Positions 50,911-62,192 of a stretch of DNA of 64,000 nt are shown piece by piece. The translations under genes and the position numbers were made by a program. Within the stretch, counting starts at the first letter, position 1. Every line of letters starts with the position of its first letter. Below the pieces are notes generated by a model. That model saw only the letters and a list, made by a program, of their open reading frames with translations, had not been told where the DNA came from and did not search any database. The stretch spans positions 39,632,631 through 39,696,630 of the forward strand of contig JAPXFY010000026.1 of NCBI GenBank assembly GCA_030674185.1. The letters run 5' to 3'. The DNA comes from Monoplex corrugatus (taxonomy: Eukaryota > Mollusca > Gastropoda > Littorinimorpha > Ranellidae).

Positions 50911-50985
50911 ATTTGAAATTCATGTTATTGTTGAGCCACCGATGGAAAAAGTGATGTGAAAGACGTATCGGACTGACATACTTAC

Positions 50986-51114
50986 GGATTTCTTTCCTTC
51001 CGTTAGCATCAGGGTCTTCTTAGTACCCGATCCAAATTTGGATTCTGGGTTGTTGGCCCAAGTTGGTTGGGCTTCAGTGGCACCGACGGTCTGGTCTCCA
51101 GTGGATGGATCCAT
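50986..51114 (-). CDS. First coding exon of a possible two-exon gene, unknown function
   Basis: An ATG at 51114-51112 opens 43 codons (MDPSTGDQTVGATEAQPTWA then NNPESKFGSG and KKTLMLTEGKKS) that run into a consensus donor, TCC|GTAAGT, phase 0. There is no signal peptide or known motif. A downstream acceptor at 50404 joins in frame to 111 further codons. The intron contains a fragment of a non-LTR retrotransposon (50500-50910, opposite orientation). I do not recognise the product. Confidence 0.42.
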
Positions 51115-51367
51115 GATGAATGTAGTTTGGTTTCACTGAAGTGGAAGTATACTTTGAAAGGGACAGTGTTGAATTTCCAGCACTGAGCGTTCGAAATATT
51201 TCATCACTTCTTCAGAGGTGACAGTAAACAAACACAAAAGATTATGCTATGGTTTGACTCGATAAACAGAACTCACTTGGGCGAATGCAGTATACCCCTT
51301 CAAAAAGAATCAGCAAGGTTGGCTTTTAGAGCTGTTGGTCTGCTGTTTTCACTGTAGTTCACGAGAA

Positions 51368-51369
<2 letters not shown>

Positions 51370-51413
<44 letters not shown>

Positions 51414-51419
51414 CGTGTG

Positions 51420-51473
<54 letters not shown>

Positions 51474-51605
51474 GCACGTTCAGTTTAGAGTCGTTTTTGT
51501 GTGATTGAGAACGGAAGGGGTAACTTGAAACTTGAAAGCTGTGCTCAAGGATAACAGCATTGATCCTATGGGAAGGTGAGACGCACATGCATGCACACAG
51601 GCGCG

Positions 51606-51661
<56 letters not shown>

Positions 51662-51716
51662 CACACACGCACGCACACGCACACTCACACTCACACACAC
51701 ACAAACACACACATAT

Positions 51717-51760
<44 letters not shown>

Positions 51761-51780
51761 ACACAAACACACACACTCTC
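51370..51780. repeat. Opposed (GT)n and (CA)n microsatellites
   Basis: (GT)n at 51371-51470 and (CA)n at 51609-51772, separated by 140 bases of unique sequence. The two are complementary and could form a large hairpin. Confidence 0.9.
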
Positions 51781-52118
51781 TAAAAGTACTTACGTAGTAG
51801 ACGTTAAAAGAAATAACTAACACAGAGAGACAGACAGACAGTAAGAAGAACTGAAAAAAAGGAAGAACTTGGGGGTAGAAAGAGGGGTACAGAAGGAATA
51901 GAAAGATAATTCCAAGAGGAGAGGTAGGAGGGGTGACAGTCGGGGGTGGGAGGGTGGGGAGGGAATGGGAGGGTGGGAACGTATTCAGATAATATCTCCA
52001 AGGTGCAGCACAGGTAGGAAATAGAAAGAACTTGGAAGAACTTGGAACTTCCAGGAACCTGGAAGATCCGTATCACGTCCTCTTGTTTTCTCCGTCCCAC
52101 GCGTTCGCTAGTACACAT

Positions 52119-52218
52119 CTGTCACAGTTTCAGTTTCTCAGGGTGGCATCTTCGTGGTCGGGCAAAAAATCCATGTGCAATGACACTACAGATGCCTTGT
52201 GATGGAGAAGATCGAAAA
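52119..52218 (+). mobile_element. CAGTTTCAGTTTC repeat, copy 3 (diverged)
   Basis: It carries CACAGTTTCAGTTTCTCAGG, then ATCCATGTGCAATGACACTA and GCCTTGTGATGGAGAAGATC. It borders the TCTA array. Confidence 0.55.
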
Positions 52219-52225
52219 GGTTATT

Positions 52226-52230
52226 ATATG

Positions 52231-52287
<57 letters not shown>

Positions 52288-52397
52288 TTATCTATCTATC
52301 TACCTATCTATCTACCCACCTACCTACCTACCTACCTACCTACCTACCCATCCATCCATCCATCCATCCATCTATCCATTCATCTATCTATCTATCT

Positions 52398-52482
<85 letters not shown>

Positions 52483-52532
52483 GACCGATCGATCAATAAA
52501 TAGATAGATAGATAGATATAGATAGATAGCTG

Positions 52533-52573
<41 letters not shown>

Positions 52574-52655
52574 CTCAATCGATCTATCGATCTATCTGTC
52601 TCTACCTATCTATCAATCTATCAATCTATCTATCAATCTATCTATCTACCTATTA
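52226..52655. repeat. Compound (TCTA)n array
   Basis: (CTAT)n, (CTAC)n, (CATC)n and (CTGT)n tracts, then CGACCGATCGATCAATAAAT and inverted (GATA)n at 52498-52527, then (TCTA)n again. It has the same layout as 60260-60590. Confidence 0.92.
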
Positions 52656-52659
52656 TCAG

Positions 52660-53800
52660 GTTGCAGTCGTCTCGTGCTGATTCAGTTCTTGCCAGGTCTT
52701 GGTTGGGTTTATATTTCTGAACCAAAGTTGGTTTCATGGCCTGCATGGTTGCCTTGGTTACAGGTAGAGTTTCAGGGATGCTCTCTTGGTGGTCAAGGGA
52801 GACTAAGTTTTGTTTGGGGAAATATTTTCTCGGTAGGGCTTGTTTCCCTTGCTGTTTTGCCTCATGTGTGTGAAGGTTAAAATCTGTAGGTCTGTGTTCC
52901 AAGGGGCGAATCACTCTCTGTTTCTGTTGGACCTGTGAATCACGCTTTTCATGCGGATTCAGTGGATTGTGGGGCCAACCTGAGTTCAGGTCTGATTTTT
53001 GAGTTCTCGTGATACTGGCTTGGAAATTTTTGGTCAGTTGTTGGGTGTCTGTATTTCGGGAAGGGTGTTAGTCCTTTTTTTTTTCCCTCAGAGATAACCT
53101 TGTTACTCGGTAACAGGTTATAAGTGAACTTAAGATGTAGTTCTGTTTCACCTTCGAGATTATTCTCTGTTTTCTATGTTCACCCTGTAGTCCAGTTGAG
53201 TGTACTTGGCAAGGGTGATGTGGCGTCTGTACCAGTTTGTGCTGTTCCGTGCTGTTCCAGTCTCTATGTCATTTTGAGGGAGTTGTGTTGTTGGTCGTTG
53301 TGTGGTGGTGTGTTGTTCTCGTTTATGGTTTAATTTCTGGTTTCCCTAGGTTCCGAACTGGTTTGAGAGGCTTGCCCAACCGGTTTGTGTGGCGTCGTAA
53401 CGTAGGTTTGGGTCAGGGTTTGTTCGTCGTCGTTGAGATGTAAATGCGCGATTATTTTCGATTCTCTGCGCCTTGGGTTGTTGATTAGGCCTTGCGTTGT
53501 GAATCCAAACCGTGAGGTTAAGATAACCAATTTAATTTACTGATAATAAGTACATTGGGCTGTTTACTGTTTGGGGATGAACGTAGAGGAACTTACCGTT
53601 TGGAGATAAGGTTATGTGTGTCGTGTGGCAGACTGACAGTTGACGAGGAAGTTAAAGATAAAACGGACATTGTAACTTTATTATTGAGTGCCAGTTGAGC
53701 ATGTGGCTATTGTCAAGGGCTGGTTAAGTTTTTGGCATTTTGGGCCCATGGTCGTGGTAACGTTCTATGGTTTTATTTCATGCGATTCTACTATGTGTGC
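52660..53800. other. Intergenic stretch between TCTA array and Tc1 element
   Basis: GT-rich unique-looking sequence (53020-53420) with short open frames but no domain. It may be part of an unrecognised element ending at the direct repeats at 53810-54040. Confidence 0.35.
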
Positions 53801-53809
53801 GTTGTGATG

Positions 53810-54040
53810 GGTAATGGAATTGTTACCTTCATATATTCATAAAATTTGATCGGGGCTAAGTTCAATCATTTGCCTTGCCTTGGGCAACGCGATGGTTACT
53901 TATACCTGATTTAAAATCCACTTCGACTAAGAGTCAGACAAAACTTTTGGGTATTGGAATTGTTACCTCCGTGTATTCATAAGCTTTTGTCAGGGTTAAG
54001 TTTAATCATTTACCTTGCCTTGTGCAACGTGATATACTAC
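53810..54040. repeat. Imperfect direct repeat upstream of the Tc1 element
   Basis: TGGAATTGTTACCTTCATAT .. AAGTTCAATCATTTGCCTTG recurs at 53957 as TGGAATTGTTACCTCCGTGT .. AAGTTTAATCATTTACCTTG. Each copy is about 85 bases and they are 145 bases apart. Confidence 0.6.
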
Positions 54041-54048
54041 ACGTCATT

Positions 54049-55632
54049 ATTGAAGGGCCAGGAACGTTTTTGAGTCAATTTTTGAAAGGAGAAATAACCT
54101 ATTTTCTCTTACTCTTTTCTCCAATTCGTTGCCGTAACTGAATGGATAAGAGCTCAGACAACATTGCAGTTTCCTTTTGGCACGTGTTTGGGGATTTGCC
54201 GATTTGCAATGGGCAGCCCAAGGAAGACAATTTCCACACGAAATTGTCGAATCTTCAGCAGGGTCTCTCTGACGACGCAGGCAAGGTAGCGACAAAATTC
54301 GCTTTGCACGTGCAAGGCAAGCCCTTTTTGAACACTACTCCAGCTAAAGTTGCCCGCAGACGAGGATAAAAAGGACCCGTTTTTGGTTCGTTTTAACCAT
54401 GCTTGCAAGACGACGGATGACGGATGAGCAGCGGGGGAGAGCCCTCGCTCTGCTTGATGAAGGCCTAGCGCAGCGGGAAGTTGCTAGACGACTTGAAGTG
54501 TCGCATTCCACAATCCAGAGACTGCTGGAGCGCTTCAATGAGACTGGAGCAGTCCAGGAAAGGCGTCACACGGGTCGACCCAGAGTAACGACAAGACAGC
54601 AAGACCGCTACCTTGCCCTCTCCGTCCTGAGGGAAAGGGCATCCACTGCGGTGACCTTGAGGGGTCAGCTGAGGGACGCAACAGGTGCTAACATCAGCTG
54701 CAGCACGGTGAGAAGACGGCTACATGAGGCAAACTTGAGGTCACGGAGACCGGCCGTCCGACCCGTGCTGTCACCGGTCAACAGAGTGCGCCGCATGACC
54801 TGGGCCAGGGAGCACGTGACCTGGACAAGGCAACAGTGGGCCCGGGTCTTGTTTTCGGATGAGTCCAGGTTCACCCTGACCTTTAACGATGGCCGGGCTC
54901 GGGTGTGGCGACGTCAAGGGGAGAGGTTCGCTGACGCCACTGTCCAAGAGCATAACCGGTACGGCGGCGGGTCGGTGATGGTGTGGGGTGGCATGAGCCG
55001 TGGTACCCAGACCCCCCTGCTCCCCATTGACGGCATCCTGAACGGGGTCCGGTACCGGGACGAGGTTCTGGCGGCCGTGGCACTGCCTGCGCTTGTGGAC
55101 CTTGGTCAAGGCGCCATCTACCAGGACGACAATGCACCTGCGCATCGAGCACGCCTTGTGACCGACTTCCTGGAGCAGCATGAAGTCGTCCGTATGGCCT
55201 GGCCAGCGTGCTCACCTGACCTGAACCCAATTGAACACCTCTGGGATGTGCTCGGGAGGCGCATCAGGGACAACCACCCCCCACCGGGCACCCTGGCCAG
55301 GCTGGTCGACATCCTGCAGATCGAGTGGGCGGCCATCCCTCAGGACACACTCCGTACCCTTGTGGGGTCGATGCATCGGCGCTGTGAAGCATGCATCCAG
55401 GCTCGGGGCGGACACACGCGATATTGAAAACAGATTGGCCAAATCTGACACTTTCTGTTTTTTGAAAAGGGGGGGATGTTCCTTTAAATGCATGTGCTGT
55501 TCACTAATGGGTCATTGTGCTAATTTCTTTTTCCAAAACAGGTGTGGAAATGATGAAATAAAACATAGAATCAATTCTAAACATTGTCAATTATTTCAAC
55601 TTAAAATTAGAGAGGAAGGAAGAAGTGGCCCT
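54049..55632 (+). mobile_element. Candidate limits of the Tc1 element
   Basis: The transposase is flanked at the expected distances by the inverted heptamer AGGGCCA (start 54049) and TGGCCCT (end 55632), the latter followed by TA. The implied length of about 1.58 kb is normal for Tc1 elements. Beyond the heptamer the arms match poorly and no TA precedes the left copy, so either the ends are diverged or these are not the true termini. Confidence 0.35.
54399..55427 (+). CDS. Tc1-family (DD34E) transposase, apparently intact
   Basis: This single open frame of 342 codons encodes a Tc1/mariner transposase, which binds terminal inverted repeats and moves its own element by cut-and-paste into TA sites. 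The N-terminus has a helix-turn-helix (about residues 7-45, including QREVARRLEVSHSTIQRLL), a GRPR linker (about 59-62) and a second helical DNA-binding segment. The catalytic triad is complete: the aspartate in FSDESRF, the second aspartate in QDDNAPAHRA and the glutamate in DLNPIEHLWD. Exactly 34 residues separate the last two, hence DD34E. The length is usual for the family and there are no stops or frameshifts. Base composition is more GC-rich than the AT-rich flanks, consistent with recent arrival. An AATAAA lies near 55557. Confidence 0.93.
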   Translation: MLARRRMTDEQRGRALALLDEGLAQREVARRLEVSHSTIQRLLERFNETGAVQERRHTGRPRVTTRQQDRYLALSVLRERASTAVTLRGQLRDATGANISCSTVRRRLHEANLRSRRPAVRPVLSPVNRVRRMTWAREHVTWTRQQWARVLFSDESRFTLTFNDGRARVWRRQGERFADATVQEHNRYGGGSVMVWGGMSRGTQTPLLPIDGILNGVRYRDEVLAAVALPALVDLGQGAIYQDDNAPAHRARLVTDFLEQHEVVRMAWPACSPDLNPIEHLWDVLGRRIRDNHPPPGTLARLVDILQIEWAAIPQDTLRTLVGSMHRRCEACIQARGGHTRY

Positions 55633-55858
55633 TAAATTATGATTAGGAGTATAGTTACTTATGAATGAATGAATGAATGAATGAAAATTTATATCGCGCA
55701 ACAAAAATCTCCATGCTATAAAAGCATGCTCGCGGCGCACGGTGGGGGGGGGGGGGGGGGGGGAGGGGGGGCACAAAAACAATTCCACACAGCCTTTGCA
55801 CCAACACTCATAAAGGCATTCAAGGTATTCACATTCAAATAAGCAATCCCATACAACA

Positions 55859-57502
55859 TTAGAAAAAGTGTGTCTTGAGACTAGATTTAAACGATGAATG
55901 AGTCTTTTTCTCCCTGATGCTCATGGGAAGCATGTTCCACTTGGTAGGGGCAAGGTATTTAAATTCTCGCTGACCATATCTTTTGGTTTTAACATCCCTT
56001 GTCCCAGGAACATGAAGAAGAGACTTGGAAGCAGATCTCAGACTGCGAACAGGTTTATATTCAGAAAGAAGATCTTTAAGATAAGAAGGACTACTAGAGT
56101 TGAGTGCACGGTAGGTGATAGTTAGTAGTTTGTGATTGATGCGTTGTTGAACTGGGAGCCAGTGCAGATTCCGTAAGATGGGAGTTATGTGTTCAGTCTT
56201 CCTGCATCTAGAGATTACTCTGGCAGCTGCGTTTTGTACAGCCTGCAGACGCTGTATTTTCACCTGAGGGAGACCAGCAAGTAGACTATTACAGTAGTCT
56301 AATTTTGAGAGTACTAGTGTGACAGCAACAGTCTTAGCAGCTTGAATAGTCAAGTACTGGTGGGCTTTACCAAGAGATCGGATATGGCAGTAGCAAGTTC
56401 TGATGATTGAATTGATCTGATCACGCATCGAGAGATTAGCATCCAGAAACACTCCTAGTGTTTTTACTTTCTTCGAGAAAGGGATGTCTGCACTACAGAC
56501 CGAAAGTGAAGAAAAAGGGACAATTTCTCTTTTAGGAGCAGTTCCGACCAGCAGAACTTCAGTTTTCTCTTCATTCAACTTCAACCGGTTTGCAGACATC
56601 CAATGTTTTATTTCCAGACAGCACAATTCAACATTTTTCTTTGATTCAAGAGCGAGAGTATTGTCGGAGGGAAGGCGGGAATAGAGTTGGGAATCATCCG
56701 CAAAGAAATGAAAGTCAACATTGAACTGTTCAATCAGAGAAGCCAGGGGTCTTGTGTATAGAGAGAAGAGAAGAGGTCCGAGGACCGATCCTTGCGGAAC
56801 GCCTGTAAGAAGAGGTGTTTCTTTCGAATATGAAGACCGGACAAGAACTTTTTGAGATCTCTCAGAAAGATATGAAGTGAACCATAACAAGACATTTTTG
56901 TTCAGGCCGATTTCAGTGTGAAGACGCTGCAAGAGAAGGGTGTGATCCATGGTATCAAAAGCAGCGCTCAAGTCTAGCAGAACAAGAATGGCATTGTCAC
57001 CATGGTCAAGAAAAGAAAGGAGGTCATTTAATATGCGGAGAAGTGCAGTTTCAGTACTATGTCCACATTTGTACGCTGACTGGAACCTCACTTCGAGATT
57101 GTGTGAGACAAGATGTGCTGTCAACTGATCCACAACGGCTCTCTCTATAAGTTTTGAAAGAAATGGCAAGTTCGAAACTGGACGGTAATTATTTAGGATC
57201 TCAGGGTCTAAACCAGGCTTTTTGAGTAGTGGTTTGACAATAGCTTGCTTAAGAGGTTTGGGTACGGTTCCCGACTGAAGGCTGAGATTTATGATTTCCT
57301 GAATTACAGGAAGCAGAATGTCCGAAAATTCTAGAAGGAGTGTTGTCGGAATTGGATCTACAGCTGCAGTGATTGGTTTGGACTTATACAACAGTTTCTG
57401 GATGGTTTCAAGTGAGATGGGCTCAAAATCAGACATTGCATCAGGACCACAAGCAGAGGATGCAGCAGTTAGATTGTGATGAATTTGTGGGAAAGTCTGC
57501 AT
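55859..57502 (-). pseudogene. LINE reverse transcriptase segment
   Basis: The long open frame (about 547 codons) holds the RT domain. Landmarks are NNYRPVSNLPFLSKLIERAV (motif 1), LDLSAAFDTMDH (motif A), GVPQGSVLGPLLFSLY (motif B), FADDSQLY (catalytic motif C) and KTLGVFLD (motif E). It is followed by a C-terminal extension with LHWLPVQQRINHKLL. The RT is uninterrupted, but its link to the endonuclease is lost through a one-base deletion in an A-run near 57505. The listed 5' boundary is only where this frame opens, not a real start codon for a protein. Confidence 0.88.
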
Positions 57503-58310
57503 GATTTTCTGAATTTGTCAAAAAAGAACTGAGAGAATGCGTTTGCAGCTTCTTCAGAAGGTAGATCAGGAAAAGTGGTCGACTTATCAGTATTATTTAA
57601 AACAGAATTTAATATTTGAAACATTTTCCTTGGGTCAGATGATGCGTTACCGAGCTGGTTGTGAAAATGAGCTGCTTTAGCGTTTTTGATTTCTTGAGTA
57701 AGCGCATTCCTTGTCTGTTTATAGATATATCTATGAATCACTAGTCCTGTTTTGCGCATCTTTCGTTCAGCCCTACGTTTAGCCTGCTTAGCTGAAAGAA
57801 TCACATCACTCAACCAAGGGGATGAGGGACGATGCGGGACAGTCTTTTCTTTCTCTGGAGCATGTTTGTCTAACAGATTAGACAGAACTGTGCTGTAGCT
57901 ATGTACTAGCTCATCAACATTATGATGAGTGTCAGAAAGAAGGAGGGAATGAGACAAATCATCTCTAAACAGTGTTCTATCAATGCCCTTAACATTTCTA
58001 CAGTGAATAGTTTGGCGTGGGACTCTTGGTCTCGAAAAATCTGTTTCCAGTTTAAGGAGAAAATGATCAGACAAATGGACATCTTCGACAACAATGGAAG
58101 TTACAAAGCTATCATTTCTAACCATGACAACATCCAAGGTATGGCTCTTAGTATGGGTGGGTACATTAACAAGTTGGATGAACCCAAGAGATGTAAACAA
58201 ATCCACAAAACGTTTTGTGTCACTGTTATCAGGCTTATCTAGATGGAAATTCAAGTCACCGACAATCACAACATTCTCTGCAGGTAGACCAGCAACAAGT
58301 CAAGAAGGTC
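57469..58310 (-). pseudogene. LINE endonuclease, C-terminal part and linker
   Basis: The frame contains IVGDLNFHLDKPD (the conserved GDxN of AP endonucleases) and SDHFLLKLE (the SDH motif), then a linker with PWLSDVILSAKQAKRRAERK, typical of L2/CR1-type elements between EN and RT. It continues the upstream endonuclease after a one-base frameshift near 58305 and is cut from the RT by another near 57505. Confidence 0.82.
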
Positions 58311-59464
58311 TCAAACTCCGTGAGAAAGTCAGATACAGTACAGCCATTTTTACTAGAGGAGGGAGGGCGGTAAATACAAACAAGTCGTACTGACTTCTTG
58401 CCCCTCGAAATACACACCTCAATGTTATCAAAGGTAATAAAAGAACGTCGCTTACACTCACGAATCGTTAAGTAATTACGGTACAGGATGGCTACACTAC
58501 CACCTCTGCCACTCGTACGCGGACTGTGGACACAGGCATATTCAGGAAGTGTCATTTCACTGATTGTAACTTCATCACCACACTCACGCAACCAGGATTC
58601 ACACACACACAGAACATCCAGATCACTCTCAACGACCAGGTCACAGATTTCCAACGCTTTGTTCACCACTGAGCGAGCATTAAGCACACCCATCACCACT
58701 TGCGTTGGCTTCTTATTCACAATAATACAGCTGTCCGTCGAAGAAGAAAGCCGGATGGGCCGGACGGGTGAAGGCTGGAACGGAGACGGAGGGACGAAGG
58801 CAGGGATGCAGTCACCAGCAGGACGAACAGTAGAAGAAGACTGAAGACCCAGATCGCCATGTTGACCGGGAGAGGTAGAGAGAAGACCAGAGTCACTGGG
58901 TTGACAGGAGGCAGTGACAGGACCCAAGTCGACAGATTGACAAGGGGAGGCAGGGAAAGAACCAGAGCCACCAGGTTGACAAGAGGTGGAGACAGGACCC
59001 AAGTCGACAGATTGACAAGGGGAGGCAGGGAAAGAACCAGAGCCACCAGGTTGACAAGAGGTGGAGACAGGACCCAAGTCGCCAGATTGACCAGGGGAGA
59101 AGGAGAGAGGACCAGAGCCACCAGGTTGACAAGAGGTGGAGACAAGACCCAAGTCGCCAGGTTGACCAGGGGAGAAGGAGAGAGGACCAGAGCCATTAGG
59201 TTGACAGGAGGTAGAGACAGGACCCAAGTCGCCAGGTTGACCAGGGGAGGAGAGAGGATTGGAATCGCCAAATTGTCTCTTTCGTCCTCCTCTCTTGGAT
59301 CGGCGTGGCTTCTTCCGCAGGTTGCTGGCAATGCCAAGTTCCTTCACACGCGCGATCACTTGGGGGGAGAGGGGAAGAGTGGTAGTAGTGTTCACAGACA
59401 AAAGTTCATGCCTCGAGTAGCGCGGTCGAATTACAGGATCACAGCAATCCCGTGCACAGCACAC
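58300..59464 (-). pseudogene. LINE N-terminal region and start of endonuclease
   Basis: The frame begins without an ATG in view and contains a basic block (KKPRRSKRGGRKRQ). About seven 25-residue repeats follow (PGQPGDLGPVSTSCQ, GGSGPLSFS and variants). Endonuclease motifs come next: MGVLNARSVVNK, CESWLRE and RLVCIYRPPSS. The basic block before the endonuclease is common in this group of LINEs. The repeated region expanded in multiples of 75 bases, which keeps the frame. Confidence 0.8.
58865..59255 (-). repeat. 75-bp coding tandem repeat in the LINE
   Basis: Units alternate CAACCTGGTGG.. and ..CAGACTGACAAGG-type blocks, each encoding 25 residues. Copies differ by in-frame substitutions (GDLGPVS versus VDLGPVS; GPLSFSP versus GSFPASP). 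Because the period is a multiple of three, several other frames are open as well; these are shadows. Confidence 0.75.
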
Positions 59465-59652
59465 TTCAGTTTCACTTTCGTGGCACAGAACGGCCCGTTC
59501 ACATCGGCCTACGTGGGAAGGTTGTCGGCAGTTTTCAAGTTCATTTCGGTTGACAGTTCAACAAATTTTCAAGGGTTTATGTTTTTTTTTCTGATTTGAT
59601 GGTGCCCTCATCTCTTTGAGATGCCCCGTGTATGATTTTGTGTGAATTTCTT

Positions 59653-60010
59653 TGAGAGGCACCGTGGATGATTTTGTGTACCTTTTGAGGTGCACCGTGG
59701 ATGATTTTGTGTACCTTTTGAGATGCACAGTGGATGCTTTTGTGTATCTTTTGAGATGCACAGTGGATGATTTTGTGTACCTTTTGAGATGCACAGTGGA
59801 TGATTTTGTGTACCTTTTGAGATGCACCGTGGATGATTTTGTGTACCTTTTGAGATGCACAGTGGATGATTTTGTGTACCTTTTGAGATGCACAGTGGAT
59901 GATTTTGTGTACCTTTTGAGATGCACAGTGGATGATTTTGTGTACCTTTTGAGATGCACAGTGGATGATTTTGTGTACCTTTTGAGATGCACCGTGGTTG
60001 ATTTGGGGTA
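59653..60010. repeat. 33-bp tandem array (about 11 copies)
   Basis: The unit reads GATGCACAGTGGATGATTTT plus GTGTACCTTTTGA. Copies are nearly identical, with C/A variation in the CAC(C/A)GTGG core. Both strands are open in several frames because the period is 33, so apparent proteins (CTVDDFVYLLR repeats) are artefacts. On the minus strand the array lies just upstream of the LINE coding region. Confidence 0.88.
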
Positions 60011-60259
60011 TCTGTTTGAGATGCCCCGTGAATGATTTTGTGTGTGTGTGTGTGTGTGCGTGTGTCCAGTGAATAATTTTGTTTAAGATATATGTTAATG
60101 TAATTTGTGAACTCCTGTGTTGTTAAATGACAATATTAAATATGGGTGAATGAAAAAAATAGTTGTTTGTTGACCATTACTGTGTGTGGGGTGATAAGTA
60201 ACTAGGTGTGTAATTTCTGTCTATCCCTCTTAGCAAGATCAGGTCTTAGCGAGCCTGAC

Positions 60260-60590
<331 letters not shown>

Positions 60591-60599
60591 TATATATAT

Positions 60600-62030
60600 G
60601 TATGTATATATATACATATACATATATATATATATATATGTGTGTGTGTGTACAGAGAGAGAGAGAGATATATGTACATATACATATCATGGATTTTCCT
60701 GTCGATCCAACTTATGAGTAGACATTCTGGTACTTTATCACCTAGTACAGGTCTTGATGTAAGATACAAGCCCGATCTTGGATTCACGTGTTTTTCCGCA
60801 GGCGCTGCATAGGAAAAGGTCCTGCAGCCTTGGGTTCTGATTCGGCCAGTCCCTGTTCTGTTGAACAGCAAGTTGTTCTACTCTGTTGAAATGTCACTGT
60901 GTCCTGCGTGCACTGCTGTCAACTTTCTCTATCGTAGGAAATGTTTTCCCAGTTGCTGATGTTTACACCACAGCTCATGAGCTTAGCCTCCAGAGTCTCG
61001 TTGTACCGCTTTATCCCTGGTCACAGTATCCTCGCTTCAGCTCTCTTCATACAGAATCCTCTTTGGGATGCGCTTGTCTTCCACATGGACAGCATGTCCT
61101 GTTCAGCGAAACTGGCGTTTGGTGAGTAGAAACTCTAAAAATACTTGCCAAGCCACACTTCTTCGGAACTTGAATGTTGGACATTTTGATCTCGTTACGT
61201 GATGTTGCAGATCTTGAGCAGATATGTTTGATGGTAAATAGTTCAGGTCTCGCAGCAGTATAACAGGGCAACATGACAATCATAAATTACCACAAAGATG
61301 GTCCATCATGGTCCTCAAGCAAACGAGACTGTGTAAAAGACTTTTTTTTATAGTTTTCTTTGTAGAACTCAGTTGCATGTTTTCTTTCTTTCTTTTTCTT
61401 TCTTTTCTTTCTTTCTTTTCTTTTTTGTGTGTCTTTTTCTTTTTTATGTATGTGTTTTACATGCCCAGACCTACGCTGATCCTTTTTTTTTTTCATATTT
61501 CTATATTTTATTTTGTTTAGACGGGTATGTGGGTATATGCATGTATTTACTGTTATTTGTTATTTTCATCTCTTACCTGTTTATTTATCTACATATTCCT
61601 TTATTTTGTATTTATTTATTCACCTACTTACTAACTTCTTATTCACTTACTCACTCACTCACTCACTTACTTACTTAATTATTTACTTACTTACTTACTT
61701 ACTTATTTACTTACTTACTTACTCACTCACTCACTTACTTACCTATCTATAGTTAAGAAAATATTGTCTTCACCTAGTTGATGGACACCTGAGCATTTGG
61801 GTATTGACTGGGGTGGGGGTGGGGGTTTTGTCATGTGAGACGAGTTTATACAGAACAGCTAGTTGTGTTGTGATTCAGACCTTTAAGTATTTATCTTTTT
61901 ACTTTATATGTATGTTCCTTTGAAGATAAGATACACAAATACACATGTCATTTACATGTAACTAAGATTATTCCAGCGGTAGGCTGATAAAATACCAGTA
62001 TAAAATATAGACTAGGTAAAACATAGTCTA
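60600..62030. other. Low-complexity right flank, no gene recognised
   Basis: TA- and T-rich tracts plus a stretch (60870-61300) whose minus strand encodes decayed text around VSLNRTCCPCGRQAHPKEDS, possibly a LINE remnant. No supportable gene. Confidence 0.35.
61370..61745. repeat. (TTTC)n and (TTAC)n low-complexity stretch
   Basis: TTTC/TTCT-rich to 61440 and TTAC/CACT repeats at 61615-61742. Confidence 0.85.
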
Positions 62031-62192
62031 CGTAGGGCCTCAGGACCTGGCCAGCTCATGGGGTTTATGTGCAGGCTTAAGGCTTGTGCCATGATCACCA
62101 TACACATGGCTCATGTGACGTTTAGTGCTTACGGTATTCGTTCCGAGCGCGGAGACGTCATCTTGAGAAACTGAAACTGAAACTGAAACTTC
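62030..62192 (-). mobile_element. CAGTTTCAGTTTC repeat, copy 4
   Basis: It is the reverse orientation of the family: GGCCTCAGGACCTGGCCAGC .. GAGCGCGGAGACGTCATCTT .. GAAACTGAAACTGAAACTG. Confidence 0.7.

Larger units (their letters stand above)
55662..59464 (-). mobile_element. Non-LTR retrotransposon (L2/CR1-like LINE), nearly full length
   Basis: In minus orientation the element reads: a proline/serine-rich repeated region, an apurinic endonuclease, a reverse transcriptase, a C-terminal region with HWLPVQQRI, then a 3' end GCGCGATATAAATTTT followed by a (CATT)n tail. The tail and the FADDSQLY active site fit the L2/CR1 superfamily. Coding is broken twice by single-base indels, near 58305 and near 57505, so this copy is unlikely to be active. 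The 5' limit is not defined; a 33-bp tandem array starts about 190 bases upstream of it. The 3' tail lies about 30 bases from the putative right end of the Tc1 element. Confidence 0.85.

Noticed and set aside
54142..54369. 75-codon plus-strand frame upstream of the Tc1 transposase
   Set aside because: Overlaps an equally open minus frame, shows no domain, and lies in the expected untranslated left end of the element.
58859..59599. 246-codon plus-strand frame with RLTRGGDRTQVDRL repeats
   Set aside because: Shadow of the LINE 75-bp repeats; the minus strand carries the real endonuclease continuation.
59558..60035. Opposed open frames with LKRYTKSSTVH and CTVDDFVYLLR repeats
   Set aside because: Both are readings of the 33-bp tandem array; neither has non-repeat coding sequence of its own.
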